A stretch of DNA of 64,000 nt from Nocardia vermiculata NBRC 100427 (GCF_001613265.1 NZ_BDCA01000025.1:42146-106145); one strand, 5' to 3'. Numbered from the stretch's first letter, positions 17,000 through 25,452 are shown. Notes: a model not told the origin generated them from the sequence alone. Made by a program: numbers and translations.

Positions 17000-17779
17000 C
17001 TATTCGGTCCAAGTCGTCCAGGCGTGCTTCTCGCAGACCAACGCACGCCCGTCCGGAGTGCGCGCGGTCTTGTCCAGCGCCGGATCGCAGGTGGCGCCCT
17101 CGGTGAATACGGCCGTGGACACCGAATAGGGCCCGGACCACTGGTATCCGCCGGCGGTGCGCAAACACAGCAGCAGGCTTCCGTCAGCGGCTGCGCCGAT
17201 CAGCGCGGCGTCCGACCTGGTGCACGACTCCCCTGCTGCCGCAGCGATTGGTTCGGCGTCCGTGCTGGTGGCGGTCGTGGAAGGTGCGGAGGCTGTGGTC
17301 GATACGTCGGTGCCGCCCGCGTCGGTACTCGTGGCCGTGGTGGTCTGGGTGACGGTCGCGCTGGTCTGGCGGAGGGCCCCGGGGAGATCCTCGAAGGGAC
17401 CGGTCGACGAGCCGAAACCGAGAACCAGCACCACCGCCGTGGCGACCACCGCCTCGACCAGGCCCAGCAGCAGGGCCGACATGCCCATCATCCGACCGCG
17501 TGGATGGGTGAAGGAGATCAGACCGAAGACGACCGCGACCGGGAAGAGGCCGAGGAGAGCCGCGACCAGCGCCACGATGGCGTACGGATTCACGATGGGC
17601 GGAACCTCGACCCGCAGCCTGCCGGTGCGGCGACGGCTCGCGCCGTTGTCCCGGCGGTCCTCGTCGGTGTCGGCCACCGGCCAGCGGCCGTTCTGAGTGG
17701 TGGTATCCCAGCGGTCGTCGAGATCCTCGTCGGGATAGTCGGACCAGCCGTCGGACTCCGCGCGATTTCTGCGGGCCAT
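17000..17779 (-). CDS. DUF4190-like membrane protein
   Basis: A 259-residue protein. Residues 1-65 are charged and cytoplasmic. Then come two membrane helices (about 68-95 and 103-125) separated by the short FTHPRGRMMG loop, the layout of actinobacterial DUF4190-like proteins. After the helices follows a Thr/Ser-rich linker and a folded C-terminal domain of about 90 residues with two widely spaced Cys (AGESCTRSD and LLCLRTAGG), presumably outside. Ribosome site GAGAGGAA sits four bases before ATG 17779. It is transcribed towards the importer genes with an 18-base gap. The biochemical role is unknown. Confidence 0.75.
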   Translation of the reverse strand: MARRNRAESDGWSDYPDEDLDDRWDTTTQNGRWPVADTDEDRRDNGASRRRTGRLRVEVPPIVNPYAIVALVAALLGLFPVAVVFGLISFTHPRGRMMGMSALLLGLVEAVVATAVVLVLGFGSSTGPFEDLPGALRQTSATVTQTTTATSTDAGGTDVSTTASAPSTTATSTDAEPIAAAAGESCTRSDAALIGAAADGSLLLCLRTAGGYQWSGPYSVSTAVFTEGATCDPALDKTARTPDGRALVCEKHAWTTWTE

Positions 17780-17903
17780 TCGGTTCCTCTCACGTTCGTG
17801 CAGGAACCTTCACGCTGTGTACCCGCCCATCAACGAAGAAGGATAGGTGGCTCAGCGCGACCCGCAACCTGTCTGGGCAGGGCGGATGGTGATTCACGGT
17901 CGT

Positions 17904-17936
17904 TGCGCCGGACGTCATCCCCGAGCGTCCGGCGCA
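17904..17936. terminator. hairpin ending the small-protein operon
   Basis: Perfect 11-base inverted repeat, TGCGCCGGACG paired with CGTCCGGCGCA, with an 11-base loop. On the minus strand it begins eight bases after the stop codon of the 76-aa gene, exactly where a terminator of that operon would be expected. Confidence 0.75.
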
Positions 17937-17943
17937 GCTACCG

Positions 17944-18174
17944 CTATATCTCTTCGATCACGTGCTTTCCGACCAGCGCGATACGGGCTGCCAGCAGCCA
18001 TCCGGCAACCGCCAGGATGGCCTGGTCGTATCGCGTCGGGCCGGGGGTGCGGAGGGGCTGTGCCCGATGTGCGCCACGGCTTGCCGGACGCGGCCGCCCG
18101 GCCGGTAGATAAGTGGAGCCGCTGCGGGTCCGGTGGTGTGCGGCGTGCCGGGGGCCCGCCGGTAGGGCGGTCAC
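17944..18174 (-). CDS. 76-residue small protein with C-terminal hydrophobic helix
   Basis: Its GTG start (18174) overlaps the TGA of the 67-aa gene as GTGA, and its stop is eight bases before a perfect hairpin. These signals, more than composition, support it as a real third gene. The first 45 residues are Arg/Pro/His-rich; the last 25 (QAILAVAGWLLAARIALVGK) form one amphipathic or membrane helix. There is no independent ribosome site, consistent with coupled translation. I do not recognise the family. It could still be an accidental frame, since the N-terminal half is of low complexity. Confidence 0.45.
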   Translation of the reverse strand: MTALPAGPRHAAHHRTRSGSTYLPAGRPRPASRGAHRAQPLRTPGPTRYDQAILAVAGWLLAARIALVGKHVIEEI

Positions 18175-18374
18175 GGGATGGCCCGATCGTCGAGTACGCA
18201 GCGGCCCTGTTCGACCAGCACCGCCCGGGCACGGCGCCGCACCACGCAGGTGTCGACGGTGCAGTCCAGGTGCAGTTGCATTGCGGCGTGGGCCTGTTCG
18301 GCGGTCATTACACCCGGATCGGAGCCGCACCGCAGCAGGCCGGCGACGGGTGTGTGCAGATTCGTCAGTTGCAT
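18171..18374 (-). CDS. 67-residue conserved-looking small protein
   Basis: ATG 18374 is preceded by GGAGG at a spacing of about seven bases. The protein has a compact composition: TAEQAHAAMQLHLDC, then CVVRRRARAVLVEQGRCVLD. It has four Cys, two of them close together (LDCTVDTCVV), which might bind metal. It overlaps both neighbours, the 48-aa frame upstream by 10 bases and the 76-aa frame downstream by 4. Function is unknown. Of the three small genes it is the best supported. Confidence 0.7.
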   Translation of the reverse strand: MQLTNLHTPVAGLLRCGSDPGVMTAEQAHAAMQLHLDCTVDTCVVRRRARAVLVEQGRCVLDDRAIP

Positions 18375-18511
18375 ACCGCCACCTCCGCCCGGTGCCGCGC
18401 CGGTGCCCGTGGTGGTACCGGTGGGCGGTGGTGACCGGCCGTGGTGCGGCCGGTCGGTGTGGACGAAAGGTCGCTGGTTACCAACGACGACCCGATGACA
18501 TGAACAGCCAT
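18365..18511 (-). CDS. 48-residue small protein, candidate
   Basis: Starts at ATG 18511 after GAGGAG (spacing about three bases, rather close). It opens MAVHVIGSSLVTSDLSS and continues Pro/Arg/His-rich to a stop inside the beginning of the 67-aa gene. The overlap and strand fit an operon, and its ribosomes would deliver to the next start. The sequence itself has little protein-like character, so it may be a leader frame whose translation matters more than its product. Confidence 0.35.
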   Translation of the reverse strand: MAVHVIGSSLVTSDLSSTPTGRTTAGHHRPPVPPRAPARHRAEVAVCN

Positions 18512-18880
18512 GACTCCTCGTTCCTGCATGCGATACCCGACAGTGCCCGGCGAGCCGTCGTCGGGGCCCCGCTGCGAGCACACTCTCAGCATCCATCAGA
18601 TCGGTGCTGCGTGGGGCAGATTCACCGATCTGATCGAAAATCGGCGAATCCACAGCGTCGAAACACCTTGTGGGAAGGGTGTTCTGCCGGTGCGTGCCGA
18701 CACGCCCCGGCGTGTCTCGGTGTACGGCGTGCCGGGTCTCCGGAGCGGGATGCGACTCGGCGTCTCGCGCCGTGTTTTTCGGGCTGCTTTTGTGGCAGAT
18801 CACGAAACCGCACCCGTTTCGCAACGAACATATGTTTACCGACAGTACGGGCGGGTAATCAGAACGATGTGGATCGCGGC
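18512..18880. other. intergenic region with a long inverted repeat
   Basis: No gene is supported here. The left half is the presumed leader of the small-protein operon and includes the 12-base inverted repeat at 18595-18634. The right end (18780-18860) is AT-rich for this genome and probably carries the promoter of the small membrane protein downstream. No clear -35/-10 pair stands out. Confidence 0.5.
18595..18634. repeat. 12-base perfect inverted repeat, 16-base spacer
   Basis: ATCAGATCGGTG at 18595-18606 pairs exactly with CACCGATCTGAT at 18623-18634. It lies about 85 bases before the first small gene on the minus strand. It could be an operator or an RNA hairpin in the operon leader. Confidence 0.55.
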
Positions 18881-19066
18881 GTGAGAAGTACCTCTCCTCG
18901 ATACCGCAAACTGCTTCCGGGCGACTGGGTCGAGCGGCTCATCGTAGGTTTGCTGTTCGCGGTATCGGCAGCCGGGGTGTACATACTGACCGGAGCCCTA
19001 CTATCATCTGTGCTGGTAGGAGTACTGGTTGCAGTTGTCGCCCTCGGTGTCGTGACAATGCTGTAG
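18881..19066 (+). CDS. 61-residue two-helix membrane protein
   Basis: From GTG 18881 the frame reads RKLLPGDWVERLIVGLLFAV and then two hydrophobic helices (about 20-37 and 40-60) separated by a short Gly/Ala turn, ending at the membrane. A GTG at 18869 in the same frame is an alternative start adding four residues; neither has a good ribosome site. It is convergent with the sdh operon, whose last gene ends 52 bases further on. Function is unknown; a small structural or regulatory membrane subunit is possible. Confidence 0.5.
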   Translation: MRSTSPRYRKLLPGDWVERLIVGLLFAVSAAGVYILTGALLSSVLVGVLVAVVALGVVTML

Positions 19067-19118
19067 CCGGTCGGCGAACCGACCGGCTACGGATTTGTTT
19101 CTCTTCATTCCCTACTTT

Positions 19119-19865
19119 TCAGCGGCGGAACAATTTATTACCCAGCCAAACAACGGGGTCGTATTTCCGATCCGCTACTCGTTCCTTCATCGGAATGAGC
19201 GCATTATCGGTGATCTTGATATTTTCCGGGCAGACCTCGGTGCAGCATTTTGTGATATTGCAGTAGCCGAGCCCGAACTCGTCCTGCGCCATGTCGCGTC
19301 GATCGGCCGCATCGAGGGGATGCATCTCCAGTTCGGCCACTCGCATCAGGAACCGCGGTCCGGCGAATGCGTTCTTGTTGTCCTCGTGGTCGCGCACCAC
19401 GTGACAGACGTCCTGGCACAGGAAGCACTCGATGCACTTGCGGAACTCCTGGGAACGCTCCACATCGCGCTGCTGCATGCGGTATTCGCCCGGTTTGAGG
19501 TCCGCGGGTGGGGTGAAAGACGGTATCTCCCGGGCCTTCTGGTAGTTGAACGACACATCGGTGACCAGGTCGCGGATGACCGGGAAGGTGCGCATCGGTG
19601 TGACCGTCACCACTTCATCGGTGGTGAAGGTCGACATCCGGGTCATACACATCAGGCGCGGACGCCCGTTGACCTCTGCCGAGCACGAGCCGCATTTGCC
19701 CGCCTTGCAGTTCCAGCGCACCGCGAGATCCGGTGCCTGCGTGGCTTGCAGACGATGGATGATGTCGAGGACCACTTCGCCCTCGTTCACCTCGACCGTG
19801 AAATCCTGCAGTTCGCCCGAGTGGTCGTCACCGCGCCAGACGCGGAAGTGGGCATCATAACCCAT
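19119..19865 (-). CDS. sdhB: succinate dehydrogenase/fumarate reductase iron-sulfur subunit
   Basis: A 248-residue electron-transfer subunit. The [2Fe-2S] ligands are C53, C58, C61 (WNCKAGKCGSC) and C73; the second domain has C144-C147-C150-C154 (CIECFLCQDVC) and C202/C207-C208/C212 (YCNITKCCTEVCP) for the [4Fe-4S] and [3Fe-4S] clusters. It passes electrons from the flavoprotein to the membrane subunit. Gene order (membrane subunit, flavoprotein, Fe-S) and sequence match the mycobacterial Sdh1 set Rv0249c-Rv0247c as I remember it. Its ATG follows the flavoprotein stop by two bases. Confidence 0.93.
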   Translation of the reverse strand: MGYDAHFRVWRGDDHSGELQDFTVEVNEGEVVLDIIHRLQATQAPDLAVRWNCKAGKCGSCSAEVNGRPRLMCMTRMSTFTTDEVVTVTPMRTFPVIRDLVTDVSFNYQKAREIPSFTPPADLKPGEYRMQQRDVERSQEFRKCIECFLCQDVCHVVRDHEDNKNAFAGPRFLMRVAELEMHPLDAADRRDMAQDEFGLGYCNITKCCTEVCPENIKITDNALIPMKERVADRKYDPVVWLGNKLFRR

Positions 19866-19867
19866 TG

Positions 19868-21808
19868 CTACTCATCCCCTTTCGCGGATGATTCGGCGGC
19901 CGCGGGATGAGCGGCGATTTCCGCCGGGGTGTAATACTTCTCCAGCTCGCCCACCTCGAACAGGGCGAGCAGATCCTCACGCATCGGCTTCTGATCCTCC
20001 GAGGTGACCACCACCGGGGGGACCGACCTGTCGGTGCCGTCGGGGGCGGTGCGGCATACCAGCAGTCGGTTCCGCCACTCCGCATCCATCTTCGGATGAT
20101 CGTCGCGGGTGTGACCGCCGCGGCTCTCGGTGCGTTGCAGCGCGGCCTGGGCCACACATTCGCTGACGAGGAGCATGTTGCGCATATCGATGGCCAGATG
20201 CCAGCCCGGATTGAACTGCCGATGCCCCTCGACGACGACGCTGTCGTAGCGTTCCCGCAGTTCCCGCAGCCGGACCAGAGCCTGTTCGAGCTCGTGTTCT
20301 TTACGAATGATCCCGACCAGGTCGTTCATGGTCTGCTGCAGATCGGTGTGCAGTGTGTACGGATTCTCACCGGTCCCCTCGGCCGGTGGATCGAACGGGG
20401 CCAGCGCGGTTTTCGACGCTGTCGAGATATCGGCATCCGATACCGCCGGGCGCTGTGGCAGCTGCTCCACGTAGGTTGCCGCGCCCAATCCGGCTCGCCG
20501 GCCGAAGACCAGCAGATCCGACAGGGAGTTACCACCCAGGCGGTTGGATCCGTGCATGCCGCCGGAGCATTCGCCGGCGGCGAACAGTCCGGGCACCGTG
20601 GCTGCGCCGGTGTCGGGATCGACCTCGATCCCACCCATGACGTAGTGGCAGGTCGGGCCCACCTCCATCGGTTCGGCGGTGATATCCACATCCGCCAGTT
20701 CCTTGAACTGGTGATGCATCGACGGCAACCGGCGCAGGATCTCCGCCTTCGGCAGCCGGGAGGCGATATCGAGGTAGACGCCACCGTGTTCGGTACCGCG
20801 GCCGGCCTTGACCTCCTCGTTGATGGCCCGAGCCACTTCGTCGCGCGGTAGCAGGTCCGGGGTGCGGCGGGCGGAATCGTTGTCCCGCAACCACTGATCG
20901 GCCTCATCCTCTGTCTCGGCGTACTGGCCCTTGAACACCGCGGGGATGTAGTCGAACATGAAGCGCTTGCCCTCGGTGTTCTTGAGCACCCCGCCGTCAC
21001 CACGCACGCCCTCGGTGACGAGAATGCCCTTCACACTGGGCGGCCAGACCATCCCTGTCGGATGGAACTGCAGAAATTCCATGTTGATCAGTGATGCGCC
21101 CGCGCGCAGCGCCAGCGCATGCCCGTCGCCGGTGTACTCCCACGAATTCGAGGTCACCTTGTAGGACTTGCCCACACCACCGGTGGCGAGGACGACCGCC
21201 GGCGACTCGAACAGCACGAACCGCCCGGATTCGCGCCAGTACCCGAAAGCACCGGCGATGGCGTTGCCGTCCTTCAGCAGATCGGTGATCGTGCATTCCG
21301 CGAACACCTTGATCCGGGCTTCGTAGTCACCGGATTCGGCGTAATCCTCCTGCTGCAGCGAGACGATCTTCTGCTGCATCGTGCGGATCAGCTCCAGCCC
21401 GGTGCGGTCACCCACATGTGCCAGGCGCGGATAGGTATGTCCACCGAAGTTGCGCTGGCTGATCCGTCCGTCCGGAGTCCGGTCGAACAGCGCACCATAG
21501 GTTTCCAGCTCCCAAACGCGATCGGGAGCTTCCTGCGCATGCAGTTCGGCCATGCGCCAGTTGTTGAGGAATTTGCCGCCCCGCATGGTGTCGCGGAAAT
21601 GGGTCTGCCAGCTGTCCTTTTCATTGGCGTTTCCCATCGACGCGGCGCATCCGCCCTCGGCCATGACGGTATGTGCCTTGCCGAACAGCGATTTGCACAC
21701 CACCGCCACCGACAAACCGTGTTCGCGGGCCTCGATCACCGCACGCAGCCCGGCGCCACCGGCACCGATCACGACGACGTCGTACTTGTGCCGTTCGACT
21801 TCCACCAT
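19868..21808 (-). CDS. sdhA: succinate dehydrogenase/fumarate reductase flavoprotein subunit
   Basis: A 646-residue catalytic subunit. The FAD motif VVVIGAGGAGLRAVIEARE opens the protein, and AHTVMAEGGCAASMG near residue 46 contains the His that normally carries the covalent FAD. FLQFHPTG, RGDGG and the HGSNRLGGNSLSDLLVFG segment near 415 are the substrate and FAD-contact motifs. It oxidises succinate to fumarate on the cytoplasmic side. The sequence is the Sdh1 type found in mycobacteria. It lies 48 bases after the membrane-subunit gene, in the same operon. Confidence 0.95.
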   Translation of the reverse strand: MVEVERHKYDVVVIGAGGAGLRAVIEAREHGLSVAVVCKSLFGKAHTVMAEGGCAASMGNANEKDSWQTHFRDTMRGGKFLNNWRMAELHAQEAPDRVWELETYGALFDRTPDGRISQRNFGGHTYPRLAHVGDRTGLELIRTMQQKIVSLQQEDYAESGDYEARIKVFAECTITDLLKDGNAIAGAFGYWRESGRFVLFESPAVVLATGGVGKSYKVTSNSWEYTGDGHALALRAGASLINMEFLQFHPTGMVWPPSVKGILVTEGVRGDGGVLKNTEGKRFMFDYIPAVFKGQYAETEDEADQWLRDNDSARRTPDLLPRDEVARAINEEVKAGRGTEHGGVYLDIASRLPKAEILRRLPSMHHQFKELADVDITAEPMEVGPTCHYVMGGIEVDPDTGAATVPGLFAAGECSGGMHGSNRLGGNSLSDLLVFGRRAGLGAATYVEQLPQRPAVSDADISTASKTALAPFDPPAEGTGENPYTLHTDLQQTMNDLVGIIRKEHELEQALVRLRELRERYDSVVVEGHRQFNPGWHLAIDMRNMLLVSECVAQAALQRTESRGGHTRDDHPKMDAEWRNRLLVCRTAPDGTDRSVPPVVVTSEDQKPMREDLLALFEVGELEKYYTPAEIAAHPAAAESSAKGDE

Positions 21809-21856
21809 GAAACGAATACTCCCGAGAGACTGAGAAATTGGGTGAGGGCCTGCGTG

Positions 21857-22687
21857 TCAGCCGATGAATCGCGGATCGGAGATGGTGCCGCTGGCGACCA
21901 GCATGATGTAGAAATCGGTGATCGCGAGGGTGGCGAGTGTGGTCCACGCCAGCTGCATGTGCCGGGTGTTCAGCTTCGATACCTGCGTCCACATCCAGTA
22001 GCGGACCGGATGTGCGGAGAAGTGCTTGAGCCGGCCGCCGGTGATGTGCCGGCAGGAATGGCAGGACACCGTATACGCCCAGAGCAGTAGGACGTTCACG
22101 ACCAGCACGATGTTGCCCAGACCGAATCCGAACCCGCCGTCGGCACCGTGGAAGGCGACGATCGCGTCATAGGTGTTGACCAGCGAAACGATGACCGCGA
22201 TGTAGAAGAAGTAGCGGTGCACGTTCTGGATGATCAACGGAAGTTTGGTCTCGCCGGTGTATTTCGCATGCGGTTCGGCGACCGCACATGCGGGCGGCGA
22301 GAGCCAGAACGCGCGATAGTAGGCCTTGCGGTAGTAGTAGCAGGTCAATCGGAACAGCAGGAGGAACGGCAACACCAGGAAACCGAGCGGAATCCACATC
22401 GGCAGATCGCCGACCCAGTGCCCGAAGTGGCTCGAACCTTCGACACACGAGGTACTCACGCACGGTGAGTAGAACGGCGTCAGATAGTGATAGTCGTCGA
22501 CCCAATATGCGGTGCGCACAAAGGCCCTGATGGTTGCGTAGATGATGAATGCGGCCAGCCCGATCACCGTGACAAGTGGTGGGACCCACCAGGTGTCGGT
22601 TCGAAGCGTGCGCGTCGAAATTGCCGCGCGGCCTTTGCTGAAAACTCCCGTGCCCTGCTCGGGGGCGCGTGTCGGTGCTGCGCTCAC
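21857..22687 (-). CDS. sdhC: succinate dehydrogenase membrane anchor subunit (Sdh1 type)
   Basis: A 276-residue membrane subunit with about five helices. QNVHRYFFYIAVIVSLVNT, VSCHSCRHITGG and LNTRHMQLAWTT supply His residues suited to haem or quinone binding. Both size and layout match Rv0249c rather than the short SdhC/SdhD pair of other bacteria. I start it at GTG 22687, which fits the expected N-terminus. That GTG has no strong ribosome site of its own but overlaps the TGA of a 13-codon leader frame as GTGA, so it is probably translated by coupling. The frame is open for 83 more codons upstream, but these are unlike protein. Confidence 0.88.
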   Translation of the reverse strand: MSAAPTRAPEQGTGVFSKGRAAISTRTLRTDTWWVPPLVTVIGLAAFIIYATIRAFVRTAYWVDDYHYLTPFYSPCVSTSCVEGSSHFGHWVGDLPMWIPLGFLVLPFLLLFRLTCYYYRKAYYRAFWLSPPACAVAEPHAKYTGETKLPLIIQNVHRYFFYIAVIVSLVNTYDAIVAFHGADGGFGFGLGNIVLVVNVLLLWAYTVSCHSCRHITGGRLKHFSAHPVRYWMWTQVSKLNTRHMQLAWTTLATLAITDFYIMLVASGTISDPRFIG

Positions 22688-22725
22688 TGCAAGCTGCCTC
22701 GCTGGTCTACCCCGTGGTACGTCAT
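22684..22725 (-). CDS. 13-residue leader peptide coupled to sdhC
   Basis: ATG 22725 follows the sequence CGGAGGAACG, a strong ribosome site at good spacing. The frame MTYHGVDQRGSLQ ends in a TGA that overlaps the sdhC GTG start (GTGA). This gives ribosomes a reason to reach the weak sdhC start. There is no codon run typical of amino-acid attenuation. It is supported by signals only, not by homology. Confidence 0.5.
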   Translation of the reverse strand: MTYHGVDQRGSLQ

Positions 22726-22993
22726 CGTTCCTCCGGCGTCGAATGTGATGCTGAGCACCATACGACAAGGGGGCTATGACTCGAGGGGTGTCCCGCCAAG
22801 ATCGTCTGCAGCGGCGACCTATGATTTGCGCCACATTTCGGTGCCGTTCCTGCGGCGGCATACGGGGTGAATGACGAGCTACTTCGGACCTTCTTCGCGA
22901 ATCACCGCGCTGAGGACCGCACAACGGCAGCGCCACCGGGACGGCTGGGAGCCGATCGGGGCGGCGCTGTTTTGCCGGTGAATACGGGGTTAC

Positions 22994-23284
22994 TTACTTG
23001 GTGCGTGGGCGTGAGTGAAAACCCAGGCCCTCGTCCTGTGCGCCCATCCACGCTGCTTCGTCGGACTTGCTGTCCGGCACGTAGATGACCTCCTGCTGCC
23101 GCTTGGCGCCGACCTCGGGAGGGGGTGTGTGCTCGAACTCGTCGGCATCGATGGCGAGCCGGTCGAGATCGTTCTCCAGCCGGCGGATCGAGTTGGCGTC
23201 TCCGTAGTGAGAGCGCAACGTGCCGACGCAATGCCGGAGCTGTCCGACCGCGTAGCGCAGTTCTTCGATCTCGCTGCGTGTCAT
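22994..23284 (-). CDS. 96-residue conserved hypothetical protein upstream of sdh
   Basis: AGGAGGT sits five bases before ATG 23284. The protein is mostly helical, with a leucine/arginine-rich first half (EIEELRYAVGQLRHCVGTLR, then RRLENDLDRLAID) that could form a coiled coil, followed by a polar tail. M. tuberculosis has a protein of about the same size (Rv0250c, from memory) in the same position before its sdh1 genes, so a conserved link to this complex is plausible. About 270 bases separate it from the sdh leader, so they need not share a transcript. Confidence 0.75.
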   Translation of the reverse strand: MTRSEIEELRYAVGQLRHCVGTLRSHYGDANSIRRLENDLDRLAIDADEFEHTPPPEVGAKRQQEVIYVPDSKSDEAAWMGAQDEGLGFHSRPRTK

Positions 23285-23826
23285 CGAAACCTCCTACCTC
23301 CGGGCCGACCACGCCGTCGACGACCTGTCGCTGGACAAGATCAAACGTGTGATGGACCGCACATCGTGATCTACAACACATTACGTGATCATTTGTCTTT
23401 CGGCACGTCGCAGGTGGAAAAAGGTTCCTCACCGGGAGTGCTTCGGCCCGGTCCGCCGACTGCTGCGCGGGCTGTGCGGATGTCGCGCCGAGGTGGTGGC
23501 GTGAGCGAACCGGGACGGGCGGGGACCGGCTGCGGAGGGGCCCGGCCGGGAGTGTGGTCGCGTGGAGTATCGGATTTATACAAAGTTCTAGCAATTGGTC
23601 TAGATATAGATAGAAATTCCGATCGTCAGGCATCCATCGAAGAGATACGCCGTTGGCGTCGGCATCTCGGCGCCTGCTGTAGCTCGCGGGCCTGCGGTGA
23701 TCCGCTCGTCGGGGCTGTGTGCATCGCTTCGATCGAGAAATCTGGATGCATCGAGTGCTGGTGCTAGATACCGCTAGATTTCTGTCGAGACCGTGGGGGC
23801 TCCGGCGGTACTTCGGTGTCGAAGCC
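23285..23826. other. 540-base intergenic region, AT-rich, possible gene remnant
   Basis: No intact gene is supported. From about 23300 to 23375 the plus strand reads YLRADHAVDDLSLDKIKRVM to a stop with strongly GC-biased third positions, so it may be the tail of a lost gene. CGTGATC is repeated at 23365 and 23384 and could be a regulator site for the 96-aa gene. Bases 23560-23640 are AT-rich for the window. AGAAATCT near 23735 pairs with AGATTTCT near 23775. Confidence 0.4.
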
Positions 23827-25011
23827 CTACTGCACGCTCCGTAGATACCGGCCGAAGTGCGGCACGGTGAATCCGATCGTGCCGCGTTCGGCGGAGTAGA
23901 TCAGCCCCTTCTTGATCAGGCCGTCCCGCGCCGGTGAGAGCGAGGCCGGCTTGCGGCCCAGTTCCTTGGCGACCGAGGCGGTGGGGACCGGTCCGTCGTC
24001 ACCGGCCAGGTCTGCCATTGCGCGCATGTACTCCCGCTCGGCGGGCGTAGCTCGTTCGTAGCGAGACCCGAAGAATCCGACTGCCAGCTCATCCTCGGCC
24101 GCCGGTGCCGCCAGTTCGACATCCTCGGGCACGATCGGGCTCCCCGCCGCGACGTCCCAGGTCGCCTTGCCGTAGGCCTGGACGAAATAGGGGTAACCAT
24201 CTGCCTTGTCGTACAACGCTTTCAGGGCTTCCTCGGTGAACTCCACTCCTTCGCGTTCGGCCGGTGCGAGCAGCGCGTGGTCCGCGGCATCGCGATCCAA
24301 CCGGTCGATGCGGTGATAGCTGAACAGTCGCTCCGAGTAACTTTTGGAGGCCGAGAGTACGGCAGGCAGGTGGGGCAGACCGGCTCCGACCACGATCAGA
24401 GGCAATGTCTCCTGGCTCAATTCGTGGCAGGCGCCGCAGATGGCCGAGACATCGGCCGGGCCCAGATCCTGCATTTCGTCGATGAATACGGCGATGCCGA
24501 TCCCGATGTCGCCGGCCAGCTGCCCGGCCTCCAGCAACAGCTCCACCAGATCGATCTCGATATCGCCCGAATCCGCGCGACCGGTCAGTGCGGGCACGTC
24601 GATGCCGGGCTGCCATCGATCACGCATCCCCTTGTCGGCGGTAGCGCGTAGCGCGAAGGCCTTGAGAATCCCCAGGAAATCGTCGACCATCTCCGGATTG
24701 CGGTGTGCCACGGCGATCTGGCGTACAGCCATGTGCAGCGCCGAGGCCAGCGGCCGGCGCAGCTCTTGATCGGGGCGGGCCTCCAGCTTGCCGGTACCCC
24801 AGCCCCGGGTGCGTGCGGTGGAACGAAGCTGATTGAGCAGCACCGTCTTTCCGACGCCGCGCAGCCCGGTGAGCATCACACTGCGTTCGGGGCGGCCCCG
24901 GGAAATGCGTTCGAGCACGATATCGAAGGCGTCGAGCTGCTTGTCGCGCCCGGCGAGTTCGGGTGGGCGCTGCCCCGCGCCCGGGGCATACGGATTACGC
25001 ACGGGGTCCAT
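23827..25011 (-). CDS. AAA ATPase (Orc1/Cdc6-like fold) with winged-helix tail
   Basis: A 394-residue protein. Walker A is GLRGVGKTVLLNQL near residue 49, Walker B AVFIDEMQDLG near 175, and sensor-like SYHRIDRLDRDAADH near 235. The last ~90 residues (TASVAKELGRKPASLSPARD, then GLIKKGLIY) form a winged helix. The opening NPYAPGAGQRPPELAGRDKQ is typical of a common actinobacterial ATPase family of unknown role. By analogy with Orc1/Cdc6 and STAND proteins it may bind DNA in an ATP-dependent way. It stands alone, divergent from a short hypothetical gene. Confidence 0.82.
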   Translation of the reverse strand: MDPVRNPYAPGAGQRPPELAGRDKQLDAFDIVLERISRGRPERSVMLTGLRGVGKTVLLNQLRSTARTRGWGTGKLEARPDQELRRPLASALHMAVRQIAVAHRNPEMVDDFLGILKAFALRATADKGMRDRWQPGIDVPALTGRADSGDIEIDLVELLLEAGQLAGDIGIGIAVFIDEMQDLGPADVSAICGACHELSQETLPLIVVGAGLPHLPAVLSASKSYSERLFSYHRIDRLDRDAADHALLAPAEREGVEFTEEALKALYDKADGYPYFVQAYGKATWDVAAGSPIVPEDVELAAPAAEDELAVGFFGSRYERATPAEREYMRAMADLAGDDGPVPTASVAKELGRKPASLSPARDGLIKKGLIYSAERGTIGFTVPHFGRYLRSVQ

Positions 25012-25164
25012 GCCCTCACACCGTAGCCCGTTGTCTGCGAAATCTGGGGATATATACGAGATGTCCTAGACAGGCCTATCCAACCGAATGGAACGATATC
25101 GACCTGGTGGCGCACGCGACCTACGCTGATGAGGTTCCGGGTCTGAAATGTCCGTAGGAGGGTT

Positions 25165-25452
25165 ATGTCCGCCGGTTCGGGAGATCGTGATTCCGGGGAT
25201 TCGATGAATCCCACCGTGGCCGAGGTGGTCGGAGCCTGGGAGTTACCTGCCGAGGCGACCGTCGCGGTGCAGATCCGAGACGGAATCCTGCAGGCCATCG
25301 GCCAGGGGTACGACGACCCACAGCTGGTGGCCGACCTTGCGGTCGGTCCGCTGGTGATCGCGCTGGGCCGGCTGGAAGTCGAACTGACCGAGGCTCATCG
25401 GCGGATCGCGAATCTGGAGCGAGTGGTGCTCGATACCGGCGAATCGGACTAG
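25165..25452 (+). CDS. 95-residue hypothetical protein
   Basis: A clear ribosome site (AGGAGG at 25157-25162) precedes ATG 25165. The protein has a polar first 14 residues, then one folded region: VAEVVGAWELPAEATVAVQI, followed by GPLVIALGRLEVELTEAHRR, which suggests helices with a coiled-coil end. An internal ATG at codon 14 is an alternative start. No family is recognised. It is divergent from the AAA ATPase across a 150-base region containing TATATA, so the two could be controlled together. Confidence 0.65.
   Translation: MSAGSGDRDSGDSMNPTVAEVVGAWELPAEATVAVQIRDGILQAIGQGYDDPQLVADLAVGPLVIALGRLEVELTEAHRRIANLERVVLDTGESD

Noticed and set aside
17847..18434. 195-codon plus-strand frame over the small-gene operon
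   Set aside because: No ribosome site, Arg/Gly/Pro-rich, and opposite three frames that have ordered overlaps and a terminator.
22871..22981. 36-codon plus-strand frame between sdhC and the 96-aa gene
   Set aside because: Only a weak ribosome site, Arg-rich composition and no terminator; not enough to call a gene.
23015..23767. 250-codon plus-strand frame
   Set aside because: It covers the 96-aa gene antisense, then runs through AT-rich intergenic DNA; no domain or start signal.
23738..25049. GAAATCTGG on both sides of the AAA ATPase gene as a possible insertion footprint
   Set aside because: Nine bases, no transposase, and the distances from the gene ends are uneven; chance cannot be excluded.
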